Assembly: GCA_007571115.1 (NCBI GenBank)
Contig: RKSA01000122.1
Coordinates: 1 to 21,708 of the forward strand
Reading direction: 5' to 3'
DNA from: Gammaproteobacteria bacterium
Lineage (GTDB): Bacteria > Pseudomonadota > Gammaproteobacteria > Pseudomonadales > Pseudohongiellaceae
Length of the DNA stretch: 21,708 nt
Notes under the pieces: generated by a model
What the model was told of the DNA's origin: nothing
The model's database searches: none
What the model saw: only the letters and a program-made list of their open reading frames with translations
Shown here: piece by piece, positions 1-7,647 of the stretch
Layout: each line of letters opens with the position of its first letter
Position numbering within the stretch: the first letter of the stretch is position 1
Translations under genes and position numbers: made by a program

Positions 1-1566
1 GAGCGTGAAGGTGCGCGAGGAGACCGACTCGTAGTCCTCGCCGGCGCCGACGTATTGCAAGGCGCCGGTGAGCGAATCGATGGCAAAGCCGCCACCGCCG
101 CCGGCGATCGCAAAGCGGATCGAGTCGCCGTCGGCATCATCGGCGCCGACATTGCCGAGATCGATCGGGGCGCTAGCGCCCGAGGCGTTCTCGGCGAGGG
201 AGAAGCTGTACGAGCCCTGCTCCCAGACCGGGGCGTTGTCGTTGACGTTGTTGACCGAGACCGTGACCGTGGCGTCGGCGTGCAAGCCGCCGTCGCTGAC
301 ACGAACCGTCAAGGTATATGCTGTCGTGTCGCTCTCGAAATCCTCGCCGGGACCGGCATAGCGCAGCTCGCCGCTGGTTTCGTCGATTTGCCACAGACCG
401 CCAGGACCATCTTCTTCAACGAGAGAGAAAGTCAGGGGGTCGAGTTCGTTATCGGTCGCTTCCACGACGCCAACGATCACTGCGTCGCCGGAAAGATTTT
501 CGTCGATTGAAAAAGTGTAGCTCTCGCTAGCGAAGACCGGCGCGGCGTTCACCAGCAAGACCGTGGCCGGAGGCTGGGCCCCTTCGGTCTGGGCCGCTTG
601 CTGGCCCGGCTCGGTCGTGGTTTCCGTCGTTGGGGAATCGGTGTTCGGCCCCGTTGCGGAATTCGGGTCGGCAGGAGGCTGGGCTGGAGGTTCGACGTCG
701 GTTTCGCCGGTCGACCCGGGCACCATGCCGTTGTCGGGCGGCGGAGGCGCGAGCCCCGAGCCGTCGAGCTCGTTGCGGATGCGATCGAGGGCGGCCATGA
801 AGCCGGTGTCCTGGATCAATTGCGCGATGCGCTCGTCTCCTCCCGCAACGACTGTCGCATTGCCGAGCGAATCGACCGAGACGAATTCGCCTTCCTCGTC
901 GAGCTCGAAAATGTCGCCATTGAAAAGAGTCACGACGACGCTTCCCTCGACGACTGTGATCTCGACTTCGCCAAGCCCGTCGACCTCGATGACCAGGGTC
1001 GTGCCGCGAATGCCGATGGTCCCCACGAGCGAGCGCAAATCGACGTTTTCCGGATTGTTGGCGCCGATTTCGCCAGTGGCGGTCGCCATGACTCCGCGCA
1101 GCACCGTCATGGCGCTCGTTCCGGACTGGGTGGCCGCGTCGTAGACGAAATCGTCGAGCAGAAGACGGCCATTGCTCGACACGTTGACCGTGGAACCGTC
1201 GAGCAGCTCGATCCCGACCGAGCCGCTACCATGGGATTCGATCAGCGTGTCCTGAAACACCGCATCGCCGGCATACAGGGCGATGACATTGCCCCCCGGC
1301 AAGGTGGCGGTGGCTGCGCCCTCGACGAATTCGACCACGCCGATCGGCGCTCCCAGGTCGAGCGCTGCCTCGGGCGGCGTGGCCAGCGAGGCGACCACGC
1401 TTCCCGGCAGCATCGCTCCATGCAGCCCTTCCAGGTCTTCGAGGACCGCCTGGGCAAAATAGCCCGATATCGTCGTGGTGGCGCCATCGGGCGCCGCAAG
1501 AACCAGGTCGTCCCCGTCGCGGGAATAGACGACGTTGGCAAGATTCATTTCAACAAACATGGCCAT
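1..1566 (-). CDS. FecR-domain, cadherin-repeat large surface/secreted protein (N-terminal 522 residues, runs off left edge)
   Basis: An open frame starts at ATG 1566 behind GGAGG with a 3-base spacer; a second in-frame ATG at 1560 is better spaced. It stays open to the window edge, so the C-terminus is missing. Residues 8-40 (key stretch RDGDDLVLAAPDG) resemble the prefix of BapA/LapA-type type I secretion adhesins. Residues about 75-215 form a FecR-like beta domain with the typical TIGIRGT at 183-189. Residues 272-338 are a Pro/Thr/Glu-rich linker. Cadherin-like repeats follow at about 342-442 and from 443 onward, with calcium-site motifs DEN, DNELD, NVNDNAP and DADGD. There is no N-terminal signal peptide, which fits type I secretion. 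It is divergent from a TolC-type channel. Role in adhesion or biofilm is inferred; I see no clear LapG-type di-alanine cleavage site. Confidence 0.85.
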   Translation of the reverse strand, partial: MAMFVEMNLANVVYSRDGDDLVLAAPDGATTTISGYFAQAVLEDLEGLHGAMLPGSVVASLATPPEAALDLGAPIGVVEFVEGAATATLPGGNVIALYAGDAVFQDTLIESHGSGSVGIELLDGSTVNVSSNGRLLLDDFVYDAATQSGTSAMTVLRGVMATATGEIGANNPENVDLRSLVGTIGIRGTTLVIEVDGLGEVEITVVEGSVVVTLFNGDIFELDEEGEFVSVDSLGNATVVAGGDERIAQLIQDTGFMAALDRIRNELDGSGLAPPPPDNGMVPGSTGETDVEPPAQPPADPNSATGPNTDSPTTETTTEPGQQAAQTEGAQPPATVLLVNAAPVFASESYTFSIDENLSGDAVIVGVVEATDNELDPLTFSLVEEDGPGGLWQIDETSGELRYAGPGEDFESDTTAYTLTVRVSDGGLHADATVTVSVNNVNDNAPVWEQGSYSFSLAENASGASAPIDLGNVGADDADGDSIRFAIAGGGGGFAIDSLTGALQYVGAGEDYESVSSRTFTL

Positions 1567-1653
1567 CAACCTCCGAGTGCCACGCCGCCCAACGCGCTAC
1601 AGGGCAAGCCGTGTTCAGGCGGCTCGCGGCACTGCATTGTTTCGCCTGCTCCT

Positions 1654-1665
1654 TCGTCTGGCAAA
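1654..1665 (+). repeat. 12-base direct repeat, copy 1 (TCGTCTGGCAAA)
   Basis: A perfect copy of the 12-mer at 1842-1853, 188 bases apart, within the same divergent intergenic region. It could be an operator half or a chance repeat. Confidence 0.5.
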
Positions 1666-1841
1666 TCCGAGTCTAGCGGATTCAGCGCAAAATGACGAAC
1701 CGAACCTCTTGCTCCTTGCCACTGTCTTGTCGGCGCTGGTCGCGCCACTGCGCCTCGCCAGGCCTCGGCAAGCTGCCATCGCGAGCCCGGCTGCAGCCAT
1801 GCGAAATCCTGTTGCGCGACGACTCGAACTATAGTACAAGG

Positions 1842-1853
1842 TCGTCTGGCAAA
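1842..1853 (+). repeat. 12-base direct repeat, copy 2 (TCGTCTGGCAAA)
   Basis: Second copy of the 12-mer at 1654-1665. It lies just downstream of the -10-like TATAGT (1830-1835) and upstream of the TolC-type start, where a repressor or activator site could act. Confidence 0.5.
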
Positions 1854-1881
1854 ATGCTTGATGTTGCGGGAGCTTGGCCGC

Positions 1882-3306
1882 ATGGGCAAATATCGCGAAT
1901 CGAAAGGTCGAAAGGAAGACAGTCGCGGGAAAACGCGAACGGCCTTTCGGGATCTGGGCGGCATCTTGAGTGCTCGCTCGGCAATGCCCGGGGTTCGCTC
2001 GAGCTTGCTGAAATGGCCCGGGCTGTCGCTTTGCGGCTTGGGCTGCCTGATGGCGATTCCCCATGTCGCCGCCCAGAGTTTCCACGAAGAGCTCGAGCGT
2101 GTACTGCAAGCCGATCCGCGAATCGCCGCTGCCGAACAGCGTCTGGCTGCGGCGAGCGAGGAGGTCGGTGTCGCGCGAGGCGAATTCCTGCCGACGGTTT
2201 CGCTTGGCGCCGATACCGGCCCGGAACGCCTCGACACGCCGGCGAGCCGCCGCTTGCGCGGCGACGACTCGCGCTCCGACCTGACTCGGCGAACCGCCTC
2301 GCTGGTCGTTACTCAAAACCTGTTTTCCGGCCAGCGCAACCAGGCCAATCTCGCCGTGGCGCGGATTGCCGAGGAAGTTGCGGCGCTCAATGTGCGATTC
2401 ATCCGCCAGCAAGTGACGCTCGAGGCCGCAACGGCCTGGATTGACGTGCTGCGCCAGTCCGAACTCGTGGAGTTGGCCACCGAGAACCGGCAGATCATCC
2501 AGACCCAGCTCGGGCTCGAAGACGAGCGCGTCAGCCGCGGTTCGGGAATGGCGATCGATGTGCTGCTGGCGACAACGCGCCTGCAACTCGCCTCCGAACG
2601 CCTCGTGGCATACCAGGGTGCGTTGCGGCGCGCCGAGGCGCGCTATCGCCGCGCATTCGGCATAGCCGCCACGCCACAGACCATGATCGCTCCCGAGTTC
2701 CCCGAGCAAGCGGCAGCCGAAACATTGGCGGACGCGCTGGACGCCGCCTTGGCCGAAAACCTCAACTTGCTGATCGCGGCGCGGCAGATCGAAATGGCCT
2801 ACGAGGAAACGCGCCGGGTTGCGGCCGACCGCTGGCCGCAGTTCGACCTGATCGGCCAGGCCAACAGCGACGAGGACCGCGCCGGGCTCGAAGGCCGCGG
2901 CGATGACTATTCGGTGCTGCTATCGATGACGTGGACCGTGTTCGACGGTCTCAAAACGCGATCGCGGGTGGCGGCGGCCCGGGCGCGCCGCGATGAAGCA
3001 CGCTTTTCCGCCGAAGACGTGCGCCTGCGAGTCGAGGAAGACGTTCGACGCGCTTTTGACGACCTGACAACGGCGCGGCGCCGGGTCGAGCTTCTGGAAA
3101 ATGCGAGCACGCTCGCCAGCGAGCTTTTCGACGCCCGCGTGACCTTGCGTGAAGCGGGGCAGGAGACGGCGATCAACGTGCTTGATGCCCGATCCGGCAC
3201 TTTTGACGCGCGAATTTCGCTCGCCGACGCCGAATTCGAACTGCAACTCGCCCTGTTGCGGCTGCTGCTGTCGACTGGAGAGCTGACTCCGGAGGCGTTG
3301 CGCTAG
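1882..3306 (+). CDS. TolC-family outer membrane efflux/type I secretion channel
   Basis: 474 residues from ATG 1882. I chose this start because GGGAG lies 9 bases upstream. ATG 1984 lacks a ribosome site but would give a more usual signal peptide. The hydrophobic segment at about residues 45-64 (ending HVAA before QS) is a likely signal peptide for outer-membrane export. The mature part shows the two-fold repeat of outer membrane efflux proteins: TQNLFSGQRNQANLAVA in the first half and WTVFDGLKTRSRVAAARARR in the second, with long helical stretches rich in Ala, Arg and Glu. Such proteins trimerise into a beta-barrel plus periplasmic tunnel. Its position divergent from a signal-peptide-less adhesin suggests it exports that protein; the ABC transporter and membrane-fusion partners are not in the window. 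It could also serve drug efflux. Confidence 0.88.
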   Translation: MGKYRESKGRKEDSRGKTRTAFRDLGGILSARSAMPGVRSSLLKWPGLSLCGLGCLMAIPHVAAQSFHEELERVLQADPRIAAAEQRLAAASEEVGVARGEFLPTVSLGADTGPERLDTPASRRLRGDDSRSDLTRRTASLVVTQNLFSGQRNQANLAVARIAEEVAALNVRFIRQQVTLEAATAWIDVLRQSELVELATENRQIIQTQLGLEDERVSRGSGMAIDVLLATTRLQLASERLVAYQGALRRAEARYRRAFGIAATPQTMIAPEFPEQAAAETLADALDAALAENLNLLIAARQIEMAYEETRRVAADRWPQFDLIGQANSDEDRAGLEGRGDDYSVLLSMTWTVFDGLKTRSRVAAARARRDEARFSAEDVRLRVEEDVRRAFDDLTTARRRVELLENASTLASELFDARVTLREAGQETAINVLDARSGTFDARISLADAEFELQLALLRLLLSTGELTPEALR

Positions 3307-3311
3307 CACAG

Positions 3312-5510
3312 CTACTTGAAGCGCGCCTGATACACGCCATCCCAGCGTTCCGGCGGCGGCGCCGCGCGATACTCGCCGATGCGCTCCAACATGAGCCCGT
3401 AATAGTCCTGGCGCCAAGCCGCAGCGGATTCGGTCGCAGAGTCCTTGGCTGGCTGCGGCTGCCGCAATTCCCGCGCTAGCGCTGCGGCTTCGTCCCATTC
3501 ACGGCCCCGATAAAGCCGCAGCAACTCCTCGTGACGGTCGCGCAGGCGCTCGAAACTAGCGCTCGCCGCGAGTTCGGCAGCGCCGATCAAGCCAAAGATC
3601 CGCACCCCTTGCGACTTGCCCTTGACCTGGATCAGGTCGAGCTCGAGAGTCGCCGCGTTCGAGCCGAGCCCGGCAGCAGTCTCCTCGCCAAGAATGATGT
3701 TGACGCCATAGGCCTTGGTCTGGCCTTCGAGCCTCGCAGCGAGATTGACGGCATCGCCGAGCACCGAGTAGTCGAACCGCATCGCGGAACCGACATTGCC
3801 GACCACGACGGTTCCCGTGTTGATGCCGATGCCGATCGCCAGCGACTGCTGGGCATCGCCACGTTGCCGGTTGATTTCCGCCAGCGCCCGCTGCATCGCC
3901 AAGGCTGCATCGCAGGCGCGAAGTCGATGTTCGGGCTCTTGCAGCGGCGCGTTCCAGAACGCCATGACGCAATCGCCGATGTACTTGTCGATCGTTCCGC
4001 CGTGGTCGAGCACCGCCTGGGTCAGAGGCGTCAGCAAGCTGTTGACGAGGGCCGTCAACTCCTGGGGGTCATTCTTGTGCTGCTCGGAAATCGTGGTGAA
4101 TCCGCGAATGTCGCAGAACATGACCGTCATTTCCCGGGTTTCGCCGCCGAGCTCGAGCGCCTTGGGGTTCGAGGCGAGCTGTTCGACGAGGGTCGGGGAG
4201 AGGTATTGCGCGAAAGCTCCGCGGATCTGCAGCCGATCCGTCTGTTCGCGGAAATAGTTGCCGAACACGAGCACTCCGATGATGAGCAAGGTGGCAAAAA
4301 CCGAGTAGACCACATCGAACAGCACGCCGTATTCGACGAACAGATGCCAGGAACCCCCTGCCAGCATCGCCACCACGCCAAGACTCGCGGCCATCACCGC
4401 GAAAGCGCCAAGCATCGGGATCACCAGGATCATGGCGAGACCGGCAAGCAAGGTCGTCAGCACTTCGGTGGCGGGAACCCAGTCGGGGCGAACCAGATAA
4501 TCCTCGGCAAGAATCGCCTCGATCAGTTGCGCGTGGACTTCGACGCCAGGCACCGCGCCTTCGAGGGGCGTCGCGCGCAAGTCAAACAGCCCGGTCGCTG
4601 AAGTTCCGACGAGCACGATGCGACCGCGGATCACGCTGGCGTCGACGGTGCCAGTGAGAATGTCGCGGATCGAGAGGTATCTCGCGGGGTCTCGCCGGGC
4701 ATATGGCACCCAGATGCGGCCGAGGGTATCGGTGGGGATCTCGATGCCGGCGACTCGCAGGGCGTTGATGCCATGATACGCTCCGGCGCGAACGTCGATC
4801 GAGCGCGTTCCCGTCGCCACGCGCAAGGTTTCCAGCGCCAGCGTGGGAACGACGGTGTCGGCCACGAGCATTGCCGCTGGCACGCGCCGCACGATGCCAT
4901 CGGATTCGGCAATGAGGCTGAAAATGGCGTGCCCTTGCCCCGCTTCCTCGAGGTCGGCGATGTTTCGCACCAGCGACGGATATCGTGGCAGATACAGATG
5001 CACGTCGCCGATCGTGTTCGCCGAAGTTCGCGGCGGGGGCCGCTGCCCGTCGCTTGGCGGCACCTCGGTGGCGACCGACTGGCCGAGCACGACCGGTGAC
5101 TGCCGGATGACCTCGGCGAGGGTGGCATCGTTGCGCGGCAGCGACTGCAAGGAACCGAACGTTGCGTCGTCGAGCCCGGCCCAGAAGCGCGAGGCAAATT
5201 CCGGAGACGTCCGGTCGCCCTCGGCGAACACCACGTCGAAGCCGATGGCGAGAGCGCCCGCCTCGCGCAGGGCAAGCACGAGCTGCGCCACCAGAGTGCG
5301 CGGCCAGGGCCATTGCCCGTAGGCCGCGAGGCTTGCTTCGTCGATATCCGCCACAAGCACTGCATATTGCTCCGGCGCCTGACGCGGAAGCATGTTCTGG
5401 TACAGGTCGAAGCCTCTCGTTCTGGAGATTTCGATGGCAGCGAGATCGAGCCAGTGCGCAGCAACGAGCAAGGCGAGCAAGGCCCCCGCAGCAAGCCTCG
5501 GAGAAACCAT
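3312..5510 (-). CDS. CHASE2-domain class III adenylate cyclase
   Basis: 732 residues from ATG 5510; upstream in-frame ATGs at 5573 and 5651 are possible but overlap the divergent HD gene. An N-terminal membrane segment (about 4-20) is followed by a large extracytoplasmic CHASE2 sensor domain (VLVADIDEASLAAYGQWPWPR, then GFDVVFAE, ending near residue 345). Several membrane helices (about 345-430) lead to a cytoplasmic cyclase domain (about 460-640). Catalytic residues are present: FCDIRGFT and KYIGD for metals and purine, LGDAVNLAARLE with the adenine-selecting Asp, Asn and Arg. This predicts cAMP synthesis. The C-terminal tail ends ERWDGVYQARFK, as in other CHASE2 cyclases I recall. It converges on the TolC-type gene with 5 bases between them. 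CHASE2 cyclases are often near FecR-domain proteins, so it may sense or control the envelope system to its left; the ligand is unknown. Confidence 0.9.
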   Translation of the reverse strand: MVSPRLAAGALLALLVAAHWLDLAAIEISRTRGFDLYQNMLPRQAPEQYAVLVADIDEASLAAYGQWPWPRTLVAQLVLALREAGALAIGFDVVFAEGDRTSPEFASRFWAGLDDATFGSLQSLPRNDATLAEVIRQSPVVLGQSVATEVPPSDGQRPPPRTSANTIGDVHLYLPRYPSLVRNIADLEEAGQGHAIFSLIAESDGIVRRVPAAMLVADTVVPTLALETLRVATGTRSIDVRAGAYHGINALRVAGIEIPTDTLGRIWVPYARRDPARYLSIRDILTGTVDASVIRGRIVLVGTSATGLFDLRATPLEGAVPGVEVHAQLIEAILAEDYLVRPDWVPATEVLTTLLAGLAMILVIPMLGAFAVMAASLGVVAMLAGGSWHLFVEYGVLFDVVYSVFATLLIIGVLVFGNYFREQTDRLQIRGAFAQYLSPTLVEQLASNPKALELGGETREMTVMFCDIRGFTTISEQHKNDPQELTALVNSLLTPLTQAVLDHGGTIDKYIGDCVMAFWNAPLQEPEHRLRACDAALAMQRALAEINRQRGDAQQSLAIGIGINTGTVVVGNVGSAMRFDYSVLGDAVNLAARLEGQTKAYGVNIILGEETAAGLGSNAATLELDLIQVKGKSQGVRIFGLIGAAELAASASFERLRDRHEELLRLYRGREWDEAAALARELRQPQPAKDSATESAAAWRQDYYGLMLERIGEYRAAPPPERWDGVYQARFK

Positions 5511-5576
5511 GATCGACTTCAAGACGCCGCCGAGCCGCGCGAAGCCGACCGCGACGACGTTTTCACGAAGCATGGC

Positions 5577-5603
5577 TTGCAACCGCAAAAAAGTTGCTAT
5601 GCT
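5577..5603 (+). promoter_or_regulatory. Possible promoter of the HD gene
   Basis: TTGCAA at 5577-5582 and TATGCT at 5598-5603 are 15 bases apart. Transcription would start near 5610, almost at the ATG 5611, suggesting a very short leader or a leaderless message. Spacing is short of the usual 17, so this is weak. Confidence 0.3.
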
Positions 5604-5610
5604 TGCCCGC

Positions 5611-6237
5611 ATGGACAGGAACCGATTTTCCGGCCTTTGGCTGCGATGCATGGGAGACGATCGCGGCAGCGAGGTTTTTGACGGCTTGCAGGCACGTTAC
5701 GAAGAGCCCCATCGAAGCTATCACGCCTCGGGCCACATCGACTGTTGCCTGGGGCATTTCGATGCTGCGAGCACTGGGATGGACGAGCCCGACGCGGTGG
5801 AAATGGCGCTGTGGTTCCACGACATCATTTACGACGTGCCACCCCAGGACAACGAATTGCGCAGCGCCGACCTGTTTGCCCGGCTCGCCGGCAACTGCGG
5901 CGAAGCGAGCTTTCGCTACAAGGTCTACCGCCTGATCCTGCTGACCCGGCATTTCGAAATGCCGGCGACCCGCGACGAAAGCTACATGCTCGACATCGAC
6001 CTCGCCGGATTCGGGCAGGGCTGGCAAGACTTCGCCGGCGACACCGCGAAATTGCGCGCCGAAGCGCACTGTTCCGGCGATTTCAGCGAAGACCGGTTCC
6101 GCGCACAACAGGTGCGCTTCATGGAGTCCCTGCACGATCGGGCGTCGTTTTTCCATACGGATTTCTTCCGCAAGCGCTACGAGGCCGCAGCGCAAGCCAA
6201 CGTGAACAAATACCTTTCCATGCTCCGCTCCCGCTAG
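5611..6237 (+). CDS. HD-superfamily metal-dependent phosphohydrolase (COG4339-like)
   Basis: 208 residues from ATG 5611; ATGs at 5599 and 5572 are in frame but extend into the likely promoter. Metal ligands of an HD fold are visible: H in HRSYHASGHI (near residue 37), then WFHDIIYD with the HD pair, then an Asp in MLDIDLAGFG. The spacing and the DNELRSADL segment match the small predicted HD phosphohydrolases of about 200 residues that start with a YHNxxHI-like motif. The natural substrate of that family is not established, though nucleotide or phosphate-ester hydrolysis is expected. It is divergent from the cyclase with about 100 bases between, so a shared regulatory region and a link to nucleotide signalling are possible but unproven. 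Confidence 0.8.
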   Translation: MDRNRFSGLWLRCMGDDRGSEVFDGLQARYEEPHRSYHASGHIDCCLGHFDAASTGMDEPDAVEMALWFHDIIYDVPPQDNELRSADLFARLAGNCGEASFRYKVYRLILLTRHFEMPATRDESYMLDIDLAGFGQGWQDFAGDTAKLRAEAHCSGDFSEDRFRAQQVRFMESLHDRASFFHTDFFRKRYEAAAQANVNKYLSMLRSR

Positions 6238-6324
6238 CCGATGCTGCCACGCGCAAGTGTCCAGATTCGCTTAAACTGGCATTTATGCGCCCTGCAGCAA
6301 CATGACGAAGCAGTCGCTGAGACC

Positions 6325-6825
6325 TTACTGACGACCGATTTCGCGCCGAAGCTTGTCGGCAAGCGCCCCGATCAATACACGCTTCTGCTGAACCGCGCTT
6401 GCCAGAAGCTCTCTTGCACGCGCCTTGCTCACGCGACGATATCGGTTTTCCTCGATTGCCGCCGCCACCCGCTGGGCCACCTTGCCTAGCCGGTGATAAT
6501 CGAGTTCGCGTATGTCTACGTGCATTCCGGCAAGGTCTGTAATCGGCGTTCGCCCAAGTGTCTTCATGACGATTTGACCGTCTGCCTGCATTTCCTCGTC
6601 TGCGAGCCAGACAATGTCTATCTTGTCGAGGCGCTGGCTTGCTGCGGCAATCGCCAAGACCGCCTGATCGATATCACCGTCTTCACCCGTCTTGCATCGC
6701 CAGAAGGACAGTGCGTTGCCTTGCGTTCGCAAGTCTCCAGTAACGGCATCTGCGGAGATGCTTGCGCACTGCCTAGGATGTTGCGGCCATTTTGCCAGCG
6801 AGATTCTTCGTGCAACGAACATCAT
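6325..6825 (-). CDS. Hypothetical protein, second gene of a two-gene accessory operon
   Basis: 166 residues; function not recognised. Its ATG (6825-6823) overlaps the stop of the upstream gene as ATGA, so the two are very likely translated together. The N-terminal part (MMFVARRISLAKWP, then a segment with Cys near NALSFWRCK) looks like a small alpha/beta domain. The middle has an acidic stretch (DKIDIVWLADEEM). The last 60 residues are strongly charged helix (RVSKARARELLASAVQQKR). There is no signal peptide or membrane segment, so it is cytoplasmic. I recall similar conserved hypothetical proteins in scattered proteobacteria but cannot name a family. Local GC is lower than in the core genes (32/60 in 6541-6600, 35/60 in 6601-6660, against 41/60 in 9541-9600), consistent with acquisition by transfer. 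Confidence 0.6.
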   Translation of the reverse strand: MMFVARRISLAKWPQHPRQCASISADAVTGDLRTQGNALSFWRCKTGEDGDIDQAVLAIAAASQRLDKIDIVWLADEEMQADGQIVMKTLGRTPITDLAGMHVDIRELDYHRLGKVAQRVAAAIEENRYRRVSKARARELLASAVQQKRVLIGALADKLRREIGRQ

Positions 6826-7328
6826 GCCTGCCTATGCGAAATGTCCTGGATCACCTCGAGGATATAGTCACGCAGCCACCTTACGGGCTCGCTATGGCCC
6901 TCAAGCACTTCGCGCATTGCGCTGTCGCCCCATTGCTCGGCAGCTTGTGCCGCAGCGTCTCGAAGCTCCAGGCTATTCGACGCCAGCGCTGATTGCACAA
7001 AATCTGCGCGCCAGGAAGGCACCCCTGGAAAGGGTTGCCGCCCAAGACAGCGCAACACCGAGGCGGCAAAACTGGAGGAGTCAGAATCCAGAACGACGGC
7101 CCGCAACGAGTTCAGCACATCCCATTGATCGGCAAGCTGCAATGCTTCCCGGATCATATCCTCTGCGGGATGCGGCATTCCGTCTTCCAGTGGTTCCGCC
7201 GCAAAAGCCATCTGCAGGTCCGTCCCTAGTTTTTCTCCAAGGGTGGCATCCCTTTCACGAGCCGGCTTGGAGCCAAACTCACAAAGAGCCTCCTCGATCA
7301 GAGGATGCTGGTAACGATGGTAGGTCAT
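6822..7328 (-). CDS. Hypothetical protein with HEAT-like C-terminus, possible fusion with a TIGR04255-type N-terminal remnant
   Basis: 168 residues from ATG 7328. The first 20 residues (YHRYQHPLIEEALCEF) resemble the start of TIGR04255 sporadic proteins, which usually run to about 250 residues and continue with a different domain. From residue 40 (Met codon 7211-7209) the protein reads as a separate small helical protein: AFAAEPLEDGMPHPAEDMI, then FAASVLRCLGRQ, and a HEAT-like end with RDAAAQAAEQWGD and WLRDYILEVIQDI. So either this is one gene made by in-frame deletion, or translation really starts at 7211. The ribosome site is weak at both starts. Its stop overlaps the next gene's start. 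Cytoplasmic, function unknown; family statements are from memory. Confidence 0.55.
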   Translation of the reverse strand: MTYHRYQHPLIEEALCEFGSKPARERDATLGEKLGTDLQMAFAAEPLEDGMPHPAEDMIREALQLADQWDVLNSLRAVVLDSDSSSFAASVLRCLGRQPFPGVPSWRADFVQSALASNSLELRDAAAQAAEQWGDSAMREVLEGHSEPVRWLRDYILEVIQDISHRQA

Positions 7329-7647
7329 GATGCTGCCATTGCCTGCCTCGGCTTTTACAAGCCGCTCACGCTACCGATGCCACGTTGCCCAAGGGCCGCA
7401 AGGCGGTTGGGACCGAGCTGCGGCTTTCGGGCTCGACGCTTGCCATGCTAGTTGAGACCGCATTTCTCGGCGATTTCTTTCACGCGGCCACCGATTCGTT
7501 GCCGAAGTGCTGCAAAATCGACTTGGCCCTCGCTGCGACTCATCGTCATTATGCCACCGAAGGCTGCCACTCCAAAGCTGAGCGCTACACGCAGCTTGCA
7601 GGGCTGTCGGCGGGCTTTGCACCGGTGCTGCCGGAATCGGCCGCCGC
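7329..7647. other. 319-base intergenic stretch between the hypothetical pair and dprA
   Basis: No recognisable gene, RNA or clear terminator. It separates the dprA stop from the start of the hypothetical pair, both minus strand, so it probably holds the pair's promoter. A 33-residue minus-strand ORF (7448-7549) is the only coding-like piece. An 88-codon plus-strand frame here looks like composition rather than a gene. Confidence 0.5.
7448..7549 (-). CDS. Possible small protein or truncated gene start (33 residues)
   Basis: ATG at 7549 (second ATG at 7543) reads 33 codons to a TAG. The peptide has an amphipathic helix look (VDFAALRQRIGGRVKEIAEK) more like a real domain start than random translation. 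GGTGG lies 5 bases upstream as a weak ribosome site. It could be the N-terminal remnant of a gene lost in the same rearrangement as the neighbouring fused ORF. Not recognised as a family. Confidence 0.25.
   Translation of the reverse strand: MTMSRSEGQVDFAALRQRIGGRVKEIAEKCGLN

Larger units (their letters stand above)
1567..1881. promoter_or_regulatory. Divergent intergenic region between the FecR/cadherin gene and the TolC-type gene
   Basis: These 315 bases hold no convincing gene. They must carry the promoters of both divergent genes. The palindrome ACTATAGT at 1829-1836 gives a -10-like TATAGT on either strand, but I found no well-spaced -35 on either side. A 12-base direct repeat (TCGTCTGGCAAA) occurs at 1654-1665 and 1842-1853. 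Confidence 0.5.

Noticed and set aside
598..1695. A 365-codon plus-strand frame across the left end
   Set aside because: It is opposite the FecR/cadherin protein, which shows clear domains and a ribosome site on the minus strand.
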